DNA of 64,000 bases from Amblyornis subalaris. Lineage: Eukaryota > Chordata > Aves > Passeriformes > Ptilonorhynchidae. Position numbers and translations under genes: made by a program. The notes below the pieces were generated by a model, which was given only the letters and a program-made list of their open reading frames with translations, made no database searches and was not told the origin of the DNA. Positions within the stretch are counted from its first letter, which is position 1. Each line of letters starts with the position of its first letter. The DNA is taken from assembly GCA_018881555.1 (NCBI GenBank), contig JACAXG010000050.1, forward strand, positions 5,997,846-6,061,845, in the 5' to 3' direction. Below, one piece after another: positions 44,447-58,300 of the stretch.

Positions 44447-47400
44447 TGTAGATCTGTGTCAGTGTAGAATATTTAGTATGTTTTTTTCTTTAATCATCAA
44501 ATATGGATGCTTAACATGAATGTATAATGCATTCTATTATGATCCATGTTCATATGCAAAAAATGCATAGTTCTTTCCTGGACAGTTTTCCTGATGAATT
44601 AAACTGTTTTTTCCTTTAAAAAAAAGTGAGGAATTTGATTTTATTTTAAATCTCATTTAATTCTGTCTTAAAAGATGAGAAATGCCCAGATATCAAATGA
44701 CCTCAAATAAAACTATGTGAGAAATTTATTATTGATCAAGAATCACTTGCAGAAATAATAGGCTTTCATTTTGTAAAGNAATAAAATGCATCCCTCTTGC
44801 AAGATGAAGATTGAGCAGAACATAAAGGGTGATATTGACATGAAAATTCTTTTGTCCAGTCTGACCTTTCTGTAGAAAAGAATTATATGATCCCTTTGTA
44901 GTAAGTGCTTTCTTTTCCATATTTGCATTCAGAATTTGGAACACAGAATTGACTTTTTTGCTNATTCTCACGACACATTTTTAAAAAAATGAAATGCCTA
45001 ATTATTTGCATGGGAAAAATGGTTTTAGAGAATGTACAAAGTGATGAATATTTAGCAAATCATAGTTTTATAATGTCTTGGGTGCCATCCAGATATTTTT
45101 AATGTTAACATCTTAAATTAAACAGTGCTCTATTAAATTTAAGATAAGCCTGTGCCAGAACTTTTGACTTGAATGTCCTTCACATTTGGAACTTCAGGAG
45201 GCTGAATTTTAATTTTCATATCCAAATGTGATATGACACGATGAATCTGTCTGTGCAGAACTCTTTATTTCAGTTTAATACTGGAGATGCTCCATGAGTC
45301 TGTATGTTAAGACTGTAAAAGGTATTTTGTATCTGGCACGTGTCTCTCTCTGTCATCTTTTTACCTCCNTTTTTTGGAGTGTTTTCCATGCTGCAGTTTC
45401 AAAGGAGGGTGATCCAAGGTGACATCAGAGGGTTGTTAAATAATGACAATCCTCTTTTCAGGTGGAAGCCCCTTTGGACAAAATGTTGACTTCTGTTCAG
45501 GACAAAGCAGTTTGTCAAGTCATAACTCCAGGGAGTTGGTAACTAAGTAACAGATCAACGGTTGGAAAACTTTGATCTCCTAATGATGCTCAATTGGGAA
45601 TCTTCTGACAGGGGAATTCTCTGAGGGCTGGAGGAGGAATCTAGCATCAGAAATCTCAAAATAAAATCTGGCAGGAGAGACAAGGGGAAGGGAGGATTTT
45701 AGAGGGTATTTGGGTTTGGTTTTTTATTTTCTCCTTTTTGTTGTATGTATTTTTGTTTGTTTGATTGATGTTTTTATTTTATTGTTTTGGGGTTTATTTT
45801 ATATTAAAGGTAACCTTTTCCATTGTATGGCCAGATAAGGAAGAAGCAAACTAGTTGGACACATTGTAGATAGACTCCACTTTGAAAAAGAAACCCATGT
45901 GTAGCATCATGAATCCCTGGAGGAACCTGACCTATGCCCTATTATTATAATTCTTGAAGACTTGATATGGAATTATATGGTAAATATATATAAATATATT
46001 TATAGTTTGAGAGATCAAGCTAAATCTTCCTATGTTTGTTTCTCCATCATGAATGTCCAAACTAAAGTTTTACTATTTATCTGATTTATTATATATTTAT
46101 TAGACATAATGTGATTTTTTTCTAAAATATAACTCATGCTGTTCATTGCTTGACAGCAAGCAGTGAACAAAGCCGTTGCATAAGACTTAAAATTATCTCA
46201 GATTTTTATAGAATTTTTTCCAAGGGATGACGCATACCTAGGGAAAAGAATGAAAAATAAAACCAAAAAACCCAAAACCACAAAACACAAAAAGCTTGAA
46301 AGAGGAAAATATAGTAGATGGGAATGGATTGACCTAGCAAAAATATGTTCTCAAGACACAGCTTTAAAAGAATATGAAATCTTTCAAGTTTCCGTAAAGA
46401 ACAGAGAGATGAAAGCTGTGAGTGTTGAACATTCCAAATAATAATATTTGTCCCCAAGTATTTTTTGTTGTTATTTTTCAGAAATGTCAGTGACCTAATG
46501 GACATATTGACTCTGGACAAATTCTTTCTTACCTGTATCCTTAGACTTTCACAGCTGTAACAGCTGTACTATATTAATCATGTAAATTGAAGATACATTG
46601 ATCATTTCAATATGTTATGAAGAATATGAAAGCTAGAGAGAGAAATTTTTGAAATACAGGACTAAAGGACACTTTATGGCTGCAAGAATAGTTCCTTTCT
46701 AATATCTAAATAGTCTTGAATCAGGAGAGTTCCTAATCGTGTTCACTGAAGACTTTAGAAAACATGTTTAAAAATATATAAGAGGGATGCATATTAAGGA
46801 ACACTAGAGATATGACTCTGTGTAAGGAAATTCAAATAGCCAGTCTTTAAAACAGTAAGTTATATAGCACAACCTCTAGCTTATGCGGGAAAAACTGTTA
46901 CCACGTATGAAACATCTTATGAGACTGCTTGTACATTTCTAAATATAGACTAATCTTACTAAATTTGTCAATGAATAATTTGCTATGTGGATGTCATCAG
47001 AAGCTGATGTTTATAAATATAAAGGCCTGAAAAGTCCATCAAAGAGACAAATCTCATTTTTAGTACAATATCAGGTGGACAACTTTACTGAATAAATTTT
47101 TGACCACATCTATAGCTTGAGAATGGAATATTTTTATCAAGTTGCGCAGTCTTGATCTAAAACCATAGAGACTTCATCATATCTCTTGATAGACTATGCC
47201 AGGATTTAATTATCTTCCAGGTGGAAAAATACAGCTCTTTCCACTGAGTCTGATTGCATGCAGTATGAAAATCTGATACCATTGTGCCCTTGTATTTCAC
47301 ATGAGAATTCTCTCTTACCTTAATGNCTCTTTTGAGGTAAACCTTTTTGGGGGGCAAATAGAGTGGACTGATTTGTTTAATTTTTATGCTTTATGTCATA

Positions 47401-50400
47401 TTTTATTTGAGTTCTATTTTTTTGTCTAGTTTTGTTGATTTTTATGTCATATTTGCTCTGAATTTATTCATAATTTCTACTTTTTGTTCTAGTTTCTCTG
47501 TTTTGAAATGAATCTTCAGATTGTTCAGGCCTAAAGCAGCTGCTTGAATGTTTCTAGTAATAGTCTCACTAATTTAATTTACAGAAGTAAATGANAGAAG
47601 TCCACTATCTCACTACGGAAGATTGCATTTGCTTTGCAGCAAAACCTTTCGTTTGAAAGTGTCTTGTCTATAGGCAATGGATATCCTTTAAAGTAGGATT
47701 TTCTTTTCTGCTTCAGATATATAACCATGGCTGCAAAAGAGTCCATTGTTCACGAAGCCTAAGGAATTCAGTTCGGTCTATCAAAATGATCCAAATTTAT
47801 CATTACTTATCACTCTTTTCTCCTGTCATATATGTTGAGTAACAATAAAGCCTATTATTCATCACCAGAGAGTAATGTGCAATTTGACAAGAGAAGGATA
47901 GCCGAAAAGTCACTTTCAGGAAGTGGTATTTCCAAAACCTTTCCACTGATCTCTTGGAATTAAATATCTTTGGTAGATGATCGCATGAGCAAGTAATCAG
48001 AAAGGGTAGATTAAATAGAGGAAGATGGATTGTATTTCTTCTTAAATGAGTATAATGCAAGAAGGTCATATGGGATTGTTCTCTTTGCTCCTGAAGGAAC
48101 AGAGGATTCATGTAGGAAGGAAAGAACACAGTGAGCCCTGGCTCCCTTGCATTATGTATTAATAAATGTCTCTGGGAAAAACAGAATAATTGTCAGCGAA
48201 CAAAGGCTGCTCATCTCTGTATGACTGAGTTGCTTTAGGAAATATTTCTGTGTCTTAGCTCAGCCTCAGACAGCTCTAGTTGGTGCAGCGTAACCTTGCT
48301 AATTTATTAGCTTTTCTGTTCAGAANTGGCTAAACTGTTTACAGTTTACAGTAAAACATCCTAATCTCAGCTGTGGCATTCTGCTCTTGTATTGATGAAA
48401 TAATGCACGTGTAAAAATAGGGCAGCATCCTGTTCCAGAAAATACAAGGGAGCAAGAAAGAAGAGAAGGAGATGAGAAATATCCAAGATATGCTATTCTA
48501 AGATCTCAAGACCTCAGCCTGGAAATCCTTCCTGAATCTGTTGTGACTCTTAAGTTCTGCAAACTGTATGTGAAAGAGAAGTGTTTATGGAAAACAAGGG
48601 CCAAAAAAGAGATCTTCCACAAGGAAAATAGTTGTAAAAGATTCCTTTCTCTGTGGCTTTTAAAGATGGATGGAATCTCTTTGTGNGTATAAATTCCAAA
48701 CAGACATGCTAATTCCCATTGTTGATGTTACCATTGTGAGATGCTTACCTGTGGAACCTCTCCATTAACCAGGAGAGGGGTTAATGGAGGCCACCAGCAA
48801 GAGACAGATCTAGGTGACTGAATAGTAATAAAGCCACATCTGAATGCCAGCTTGCAGCAGAGGGTTTCAGCTTCATATCTCTGATGCATCAATACCATCG
48901 GTGTGGGCTCAGTGGCTCATTCAACATCAGGCCACTAGTGGGAAACAGAAAAGGCAGAAGACCCAGGGTGAGAAGTAGTCCTCCAAAGACACATCAATCC
49001 TCTCAGCAAGGCAGCCCGATGCATCCACGGTTTTCCAGCTGTGACACAAGAGGAATGTCCAAGTGTCTGTTGTACAGCTGTTTCACTCTTTCACTGTGAA
49101 TAACATAACTAAAATTTATTTGGATGTCTAGCAATGCTGCCCCATGGGATTTTTAATGGTTTGTTTCCCAATAGCTCTCCATCTGTGACAGTGACTAACT
49201 GAATCTTGCAGGGCTCCAGAGTATGCTTGAAATATCTTTTAGTTCTACCTGAGAAAAAATACTAAATTTCTTATGAATTCAGAGTTCCACACCAGAACCA
49301 TAATCTCAGCTAAATTTTGGTTACAGAAGATGCCCTTGCTTTGTAGGTCCTGCTGGATTTGGACTAGACACTGCTTACATCTTCGGTGGCACCCTGCTTT
49401 TTCATTGTTCTCTTTGTTTATTTCACTCTTATATTTGCTTGTTTTGCTGAAGAACTACTCTGTATTTCTGTGGTATGCTGTAATTCTTCCTTACTTTATT
49501 GCTAACCCCAGCACTACGTGTGAAGGACTACAGCACAATGAATAATTAATCTGACAAATTTAGCCTCTTCAGAAAGATTTCCGTTAATGCCTTTGTTTCA
49601 TAGAAGTATTTTTGGAACGTGGCTGGATTTTACTCTGCGTTAATCATGCACCTATGCGACAATTTGCTATTTGTAATCAGGACATGCTGGTTACTTGTGA
49701 GAGCCTTGCTAAGTTACATGTTATTTTTTCCATTTCACATTTGGCTGTACACACAAAACCTAGCAGACAACTGCCTGTATGTATGTGTGTAGAGCCAAAT
49801 TTCTGTACTGGCAAAATTCCATGGTTGCACCACTAGAGAATTAGGCCCTTTGCATTCAGTTTCCGCAACTCTTTGAAAAGAGTTTAACATTTACTCTTCA
49901 GTAATGTTTATGCCAGATCAGCAGGAGTAGAAAGAGANACAAGCAGAGCCAAAAACATTTGTCTAAAAATTTGGTTAAGTGGTCACGGACAATTGCTTGA
50001 AATAATAACCCTGAGTACCATTCGTCATCACCGATCATTAGTAGTTTTAATATTAGAATTGTTACTGTTTCTTGTGTCCAGGATTTATTATAGTGAGGCC
50101 TCTTAACTTTTGTTGAAACACTAATGTGTAAAGTGGTGTTTAAATCTGTACTTTTNGCTTTTCCTGGCATTCTTTTTAAGATAATGACTGACTGTGGATA
50201 TGTANTTGAGTTCAACAATAACTACTAAAGCTTTCAGCTGTAACTGATTTTCTTTTAATAATAACACATACTATTTTACATTGTTTTCTTCATATCCAGC
50301 AGTCCTTTCAAATACTAATTACTCCATAAAAAACAACCTTACCAGATGGATCAGTCATTGTCCCTACCTTACAACAACAGAAAGAAATCTTCAAGCTAAG

Positions 50401-51787
50401 CTTTCAGTTTTGGCTGCCTCACATTGGGGATTGTTTCATAAAACCTGGGTGACATTATAGGGTGAAAATCATTTGTTTATTCCCAAAATGGAATCCCTCC
50501 AGTGTCTTCTGTGTTCTGTGACTATGAACTGATGAATACGAGTCAATTCAAAAAGACTNTTTGAGACACTTTCCCTAAGGATCGGCAAAAGACAACAAAA
50601 CTAAGATGTTTATAATACCCAATTCTGGGCTGAGTTTTTGGCTCTAATATACCTGCCACATAATGTTACCTGTTTTATGTAATGATTGTTCTGTTGAGTA
50701 TACAACAAATTACATAATACNTGTATATATCAAAGAAATTTCAAGCATTGTATAGTATAGCATTTCNAAATTACACAGGGCATGGCAGGTGGTTACTCTG
50801 TTTGTCCATTACATTCCTCTGCTTAAAGCACATCTTATAAATTCTGGGACTATTTATACTCAAATATTGTGACAATGACGAGTAACATATGTGCTAATAT
50901 GTATAGAAAAGAATAAAAGATTGGCTAAGATTTAAAGAAGTGACTAGTGGTTTTAGACATGTTGTTGAAGCAGCTTGGTTCTCGCTGTGTGAAAGCTTAA
51001 CATTTCCTAAAGAACTTCAAAAGTTTGTTTAACAGAATCCCCAGAATAAAACCTGTTCTCTTAACCACAACTGCAAGTAATTTTAGAAATATATGGCATT
51101 GAGCTACAGTTTTTATTTACTCTACCTATCTACCTGACTGGGATCTACAGATCCCATCCCATCCATTGTGTTCTGTCTGGCTACTCTGACACAGCCACAG
51201 TAAGATCTCCTTGACCTACAAATACGAGGGACTGGGAAATACATATTTAATTAGCTGTAGTTGTGCAAGGCTTTATATTATTTGAATTGCTTGACATGGA
51301 ATGCTATTCTTAAGGCAAGCCACCCACATTTTATGAAATCTCCTCTGATTTCTGTAGAGAATATCTCCATTCTGGAACTCAGGGTAGGGAATGAACGCTC
51401 TGGCACTAGCTGGGTATCTCTGAGGTAACCTGAGCAGCTGGAAACACTGACCTGCATTCATGCAAACAGAAGTTCCAGCTGCAGTACTTTTAGAGCAGGT
51501 ATTAGAATGACTTAGATGAATTTTCTTGGTAGAAATGTGGGGCTGATTTAGTAAATCCTAATATAAGAAATGAGTGCCTATTTCAAGTGTACAGTATCTA
51601 CACTTTTTTCATATAAAATTTGGGGGGTTTCAGTTTTCATTATACAAATTTTAAGTTTCAACAACACTCTTTGTATATTGCTTAATATAAGTAATGTTTA
51701 TTATTAAATATTTATTAATATAAATAATAATTATTTATAATAGAAATTATTTTTTCACCATGGTAGCAATAATCTCAGAATCCGTAT
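44447..51787. other. Unique DNA, no gene or repeat recognised
   Basis: AT-rich sequence. Notable small items are the A-rich tract with CC interruptions at 46,256-46,292, a T-rich stretch at 45,725-45,815, and the hairpin at 48,760-48,789. Open frames (for example 46206-46520 minus, 47803-48129 minus, 49273-49545 plus) show no recognisable domains. Confidence 0.5.
48760..48789. repeat. Perfect 11-bp inverted repeat (hairpin)
   Basis: CTCCATTAACC at 48760-48770 is the exact reverse complement of GGTTAATGGAG at 48779-48789, separated by the 8-base loop AGGAGAGG. It also carries a homeodomain-like TTAA/ATTA core in each arm. Confidence 0.85.
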
Positions 51788-52285
51788 TCACCTCAGGGAC
51801 TGCAACACAATATAAAATCTTATTAGGCAAAAGTAAGGAAATTGGTTAGCATCATACATGTTTACCTCAAGAGAAGTGCACAGGCAGCTCATCTTCACCA
51901 ACATTGGACCTGGAAGCAGCAGAAGCATGTTAATGTGGTGATATGTGTGCTCATCAGACTCATGTGCCAAAAAGTCAGGACTATCTTGCCTTGTGGACAA
52001 AGTAAGTACCTTGTCATGGCCCTCCCAAGGCATATGCACTCTTCTTGATTTTGGCCAGAATCTGTGGAAGGGAACAGTACAACTCTGCTCTTGCAGTACA
52101 ACTTCAGGACAGTGGTCCATTTCATGGTGCTGACATACCCCCAAAAAATGATGTCTCCATGAGGCTATGGTTGTAACCCTTCCTTGCTTCCTATCACAAG
52201 CTTCCAGAGGAATTCTGTCCAAAGTTCTTTCAGTAAAATGATGATCAGAACAACTATTACTAAGGCAGGTAACAAACAAACACAA
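51788..52285 (-). other. Unrecognised 165-codon open frame, possible decayed gene
   Basis: This is the longest open frame in the window. It encodes a hydrophilic, His/Cys-containing polypeptide with no motif I recognise. A different minus frame just upstream (52165-52359) holds a strongly hydrophobic segment (IAFIFCVCLLPALVIVVLII) that would suit a membrane span, followed by charged residues. One possibility is a frameshifted remnant of a membrane protein, transposon or retrocopy; chance is equally possible. No poly(A) tail, splice sites or target duplication was found to support a retrocopy. Position 51788 is the end of the frame. Confidence 0.15.
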
Positions 52286-52359
52286 AATATAAAGGCTATA
52301 GGGAAACTACCCTCGTAAGCACTGAGAGGGAAGGTGAATGACTGCTTGTTGGCAAGCAA

Positions 52360-55300
52360 AGGAATCAGCTGGCTTGGAATGGCAGATAAATAGAGGTTAC
52401 CACACCTTTTAAACAGTCAGGGTACTTGCTTCTTTGATGACTTTGAATTGAGAAATCAGCAGAAAAATCCTGACCACGACTCTGCAGATATAAGTGTATC
52501 AGTATTTTTATATATAACTGTCATCTATTTTCTCTATTCTTATATCTAACCTATCTTCCTGGTGCTTAAATGAGAATTGAACCATGCTCAAACAGAGAAA
52601 AAGCAGTATTTTCAGCAGTAACTACTTATTCACATGTGAAGCCTGACAATCTTTTGCTACCACTCTCAACCCAGTTATCTACACAACTCAACATGTAGGC
52701 ATACTCAAAACCTAGCAGGTCTTTCTGCCTTTAAAACATTGCCTGCCTCCTGCATTCCTCAGCATACTGTAGCTATTTTTTGTGGTATTTACCTTATTTT
52801 ATGGGAAAATTTGCACTATAAATTAAAAATATTTCCTCCAAACTGAATATGGTCTTACACATAAAGTTTTGGTTGATTGATTGATAGTTGGGTTTGGGAT
52901 TTTTTTCCTGTAGTTATGTTAAAAACTATTTATGTCTCCATATCGGAATTGTATTTGGTAACATCATTATATGTTTATGTTAAGGGATGTCTCATCCCTT
53001 TGGTCAGCCTTTCCCCTCAAACTGAGCAGTCAATTTCGGTAGTAGAAATGCTCCCCAGTTCCTACAAATGTTGTCTTAGAAGTGGATAGCAACTTTCTTG
53101 GGCATATTTTATGTGTTTGGAGACAAGATATCATTTGTTGACTCACAGCTAACAGGCTCTTNTAGTGGGACAGCAATATCTGGAACAAAAATTTGACCCA
53201 AACTGCCCTCAAGGCACTCACTAATCTGGTATGAACAGGTTAATCATGAGCACTATAACAATGAATCCTGTGTTTGCATCCTGTTTTTATTTGAGGTGCA
53301 ATCTCCATCTGAAGCTTCTGAGCAGTTGGGATTTTCATAGCTTCTCTTTCCTTTGTGGAGTCTGAAAACCTGTGCTGGACATTAATCATGTCTTTATCTT
53401 CCTTGGCAGGCTAGGAACAGAATAGCTTTGAGAACCCTACATGGCTTGTTTGGTTTTTTCTTCTGAGTAAGATACTTGGAGACCTTCACATNCATAAACA
53501 TGTATACTGTGTGGATAAGATCCTGATATCCTCAGGATATCAAGCAACAAAGCACCTATCCTCAGGAATTTAATACAGACAGAATCTTCACTAGCTTGGA
53601 CAATTAAGGACATTAGGAAACTCTCTGTTGAAATGAACATCTTCAAAATATAATCATAAAGGAAAATCACCAGTGCTTTTTCATACACTGCACAGAAAGT
53701 TAACACTGTTTCTGAGGCATTTACTCTTAACTCAGATGAACCACAAAAATTTGTATATACATTCCTGTTTTATTTAGCTTCCTTTCTGCTGGCAGAAGAC
53801 TAAGTCAAATAATACCAGTAATCAGAGTCATTGAACGATTCAGTGGTCTGACAGACCAGTCAGTAGGTGGCTTGAGGTGCTGCTAAGGTTTTACATCATG
53901 TGACTAATTTAATGAAATTGTTTAAACACTACTGCTCTGTGCTTTTGCAAATAAATATAAATTCGTTATGGACGATGATGCTGACAAGAATTAGAAGTTC
54001 CACAGAAGTGAGAAAAAGCACAGAACATTTTTTCCCTAACTTCTGATCTGCATGTTTTAAAGGTCCAAGTAGTTGGGAGTACATATTCAGTTGTTGAACT
54101 AAAATTATGTATTTATTGGTATAAAACATTGAAATTTTTAATTGGACTAATTTAAAGACACACAATGTGTGTGTCTCATGCCTGAGGCTTCTTACCAAAG
54201 AGGTCCCATTATTTATAGGAACCTACAATGCTGCATACATTACTAAAAACTCAGCTATGTAACTTCAGAAAAGGTAATTGCAGATTGGAACAGTTTTTGC
54301 TTTCCTAATTAGCAGAAGAAGGTCAGAAACATGTCTTTTAAAAACAGTAACAGAATGCAATATTTAGTTACTTATTACTTTAGGTTCTTCACAGCCATAA
54401 AAACTGTCTTCCTGCAAATTAGCTTATTCATTTTCATTTTTAGGGTTGCTATGCTGGAGTTGGTCTGTGAATTCTGTGGTACTTATTCAAAGATGAAATT
54501 ATAGCTGTTGCTTTATTTAAAATATCCCCCAATGACCTGAAAAAAAAAAATCAACATTCTTTTTTAAATAATAGGTTAGAAAAAAATTATAGGAATTTTG
54601 ACTGGTAAATAAGATGTTCTGGTACTCAAAAAAGTGGTTAGAGTCTCATTCTTCATTTTTGTGTCCTACATAGCAGTATAATTTGAAGCTAATAATTTCA
54701 AGGTCTTTTTGGAGTTGGATCCTACAAATATTACACCTCTGAAGACTTGTACACTGGTAGTCAAATCATGTTGAAAGGCTTCAGACTTCAGGAATGCTGC
54801 CAAGGATTTGTCATATGAAATGTTGTGCAAGCTGCGGCACTCCAAGACACTGCAAACTGCAACAGGCACTGCAAGGAAGATTCTCAGTAGTTTATAAATA
54901 AAGGTATTGATTTACTCATTTTAATTGGGTTTTTTTTGCTGGTTGCTAGCCTGCTGCTTATCCATGTATAGTAAGCATATGACAGAGCATGGAACCATCA
55001 GCTTTTATTTTCTGTTTGTTTGGGATGCTCTTCTGACTGACATTTGTGCACTCTATGACTTCCCAAAAATGGGAGGAGAAAATCAAATATTTTCTTCATC
55101 CTGCATGTTGGCTTATTATTTTACTGCATGTAAGAAGGGACAGCATTATGCTGCAGCTTACTTTCCCCCCTCATTTGAAATTCTTTGGTTTCTATGGAAA
55201 CAATGAGTTCTATTGTTGTAGTTGTAACTTGGGGGATGGTAGTGCTNCAGCATTTCATAAAAAGCAGTAGCACAAGTTCTCTGTGACTATTTATAAAAGT

Positions 55301-58300
55301 TGGTTTGATCCATGATGCTTCTATACGTAAATATATTCTGAACCAGTATCAGAAGTCATCTACTGACTTGGTATTTAACACCAAGATACATTTTTTCTTA
55401 AATTGTCTTTTTTCTCTACTCAGGATTACCTGACTCATGAAATCCTTAAATATGTATTTGGAGTATTCACACGTGCCAGAATTTAATGACCCAAAAATTC
55501 ATGCCCATGATTCACTAAATTCATGGATCTATCTTTGTCAATTGCATTATTCCTGCAGTATATGGTTGCTTTGCAGAAGTGTAATTGGCATTTCTCAAGG
55601 ATTTTTTGATTTTTGTTCTGGCGGTTCAGATATCTGTAGATGCTGGAGGCTAATATTAAAAGTAATAGGATAGTAAATCAGTGCTAAATTGATAGCTAAA
55701 ACTGAATGCATGCAAAATAACATATCAGTTTACTCATAATGTTGTAAATTAGGATTATTTTAATTTTTTAATTATTTCTTTATCTTTCTCTCTGAAAAAA
55801 AAACCAAAAAACCAAAAAAAANCAGAAAAAAGGATACTTCTAATGGGAAATACCACTCTTTTCCAATTTTCAAAGGTTTTATTCAGAATTTCTGGAAATA
55901 ATTTCTGAACTATTTTTAAAAATCTCTTTTTGAAGTCTTAAAAACTAAAAAAAAATAAAGTCATAGGGCCTTAAACTGTGGATCGTGTTATATTTTTGCA
56001 TTAACCTTAACTTCTTCATTTAAAATCTGAAAATATACAACTCATTTCTGTTTACTGGACAAATAGTGCAAAGATACCATCATTGCCCAACTTACAGTTA
56101 GATTGGCTGCCACATTTGTATAAGGAGTTTGGTATAAAAATCACAAGANTCTTTGAGAAACTAGCACATTCTACTGTCTTTCTAGCTAAAATTTTGGTTT
56201 TATCTTTGTATTTTAACTTCTTTTCAATACAGCATGAATACTTAATTAAAAATTTACTTTTTAAAAAAATTGGCATTTCAGTGAATAAATAGTTTAAAAA
56301 TAAAGTATAATTATAAACAGAGAGCTATAATCAAGTGATACATGACCCTGTGCTCTAATTTTTATTTAGAGAAAGTAGGAAAAGGATATTGAATTAATGT
56401 CAATACAGGGGCAACCAATACAATCATGGGAGAAGTTGTCAGTAGTTGTGATCTAGATCAATTTGTTACCCTGCTAAACCCATGAATTTTATTAATGTGT
56501 AAGAAACTATATTTGTAACAAAAGATGAAATACATGCTTCTTCAAGAAAAAGAACTTTATTCTGGAAAATAATATCAGAAAATGTGATGGTACTGTAATG
56601 GGACCAAAAAGACTAATATAATCCTGATGCATATTAAGATGACAGTAGGACAAGACAGACTATATTCCCTCTGACCTTGATCATGGCACAAATACTCCTG
56701 GATTTCTGTATTTCTGCAATATGAGAAACATATTTAAATATTTGATAAAATTTAGGAAAGCACCATGAAATGTACTTAATCAGAAAGCCAGAAAACCTTT
56801 TTGTGAAAAGAAGTAATGTTTATTTTATCAAGAAAAAAATTCCAAAAAATAATTTTGGCAAAATAGCAAATAATGACTCTAGTTTAGATGTATCTGTAAG
56901 GAANAACAACAATATAACAAGATCTTGGGTGCTGGAAACTGAGGCTAGGTGTGTTCAGTACCAAGAAGCAAGGCAAATATTTTCTGAAGTAAAAATAATT
57001 AACTGCTAAAACAACTCGTTGTGGTCTGAGACAGATTATTCCCACCACTGACAATATTTATATGAAGACTGAGGGGAATATTACCTTTTTTAAAAAAAGT
57101 ATAGGCTGTAGCTCAATTTAAAAGAGAAATTAATTCAGGAAACTTCTTTATGAGGAACAAATTAGAAAATTGTAATAGATAACCTCAACAGTCTCTTTTC
57201 AGCTCTTAAGTGAATCTTGATTGTCTTCAAAGTCATTGCTTTATGCTTTTCCTCTTTCATTTGCATTATTATCAGTGAGTATGTGTATGAGTATACATAT
57301 ATGTGTATGTCATGAGTGCAGGTTTTAGAGATGGCACTGTCCAGCACTCTCTTACATATGGGTGTTTTCTGTTTGAAGAACAGTATTTTTAATCCTCAGT
57401 GCCTGAAGGAAGTCCCTAAAAAGTATGAAGGTGGGTCAGGAAGCAAAGACACTCCAGAATATTCAACAGCTAAACAAACACTTTCCTCTGAAAAGCCCTT
57501 ACAAGGAGAGTGCATTATCAGGTGGACAGGTTCAGAGGAGTAAAGAAAGTTGTGGTAAATGGATACAGAGCTCCTTAATTAAGCTCTGATTTTATATCTG
57601 TATATATGCTCTGAGTACTTTTATCCTAATCAGATATAAACCACAGTGCATTTGTGATGAGCCAGCCAGGTCTCTNCAGCATTCCTGACTGGGTCCAGTC
57701 CCACGAGCATTGGTGGAAAGNTGGAGCTGTCAGCAGCCCACACGGTAGTGTGCCTAAATGTGCTAAGTTCTTATCGTGTCATATGGACACCCTACTCCAC
57801 AACATTATGCACAATAATAACATCCAGTCTTAATCATGGTTATCCACGGGGCCCATGTGTGACTACCTTGCCCATTTGGGGACAACAGCCTCTTCCTGAC
57901 AGCAGCTAGTTAATCTGTACTAGATGTCTATGCTACTGTTTTGGTGATCTAGATATTTCCTCCTCTTTCCTCTATATAAAAAGGCAGCTTCTATGGAGAA
58001 ATCCTTAAATATTTATAAATGTATTAAATTTTCCTGTGCTCTGTAGTCTGCCTTCAGAATATTTTATTGAGGTTACCCACCGCATTCACCATTTCATGGA
58101 ATGCTCTGCAAATAATCTATGGGGTTACTGTTACTGCCATGTTTCTGTATTATCTCAAAAGATAATCTTGCTGTTTCAATCCTAACACTCTTCCTGCTGT
58201 CCTTTTGATCCGAAAGTTTTTAAATAGCAAAATCAAAACTTCATGGTGTGTAACTACTCAGAAACAGGCTCCATTAGGTGAAATTTAAAGGAGTTCTCAT

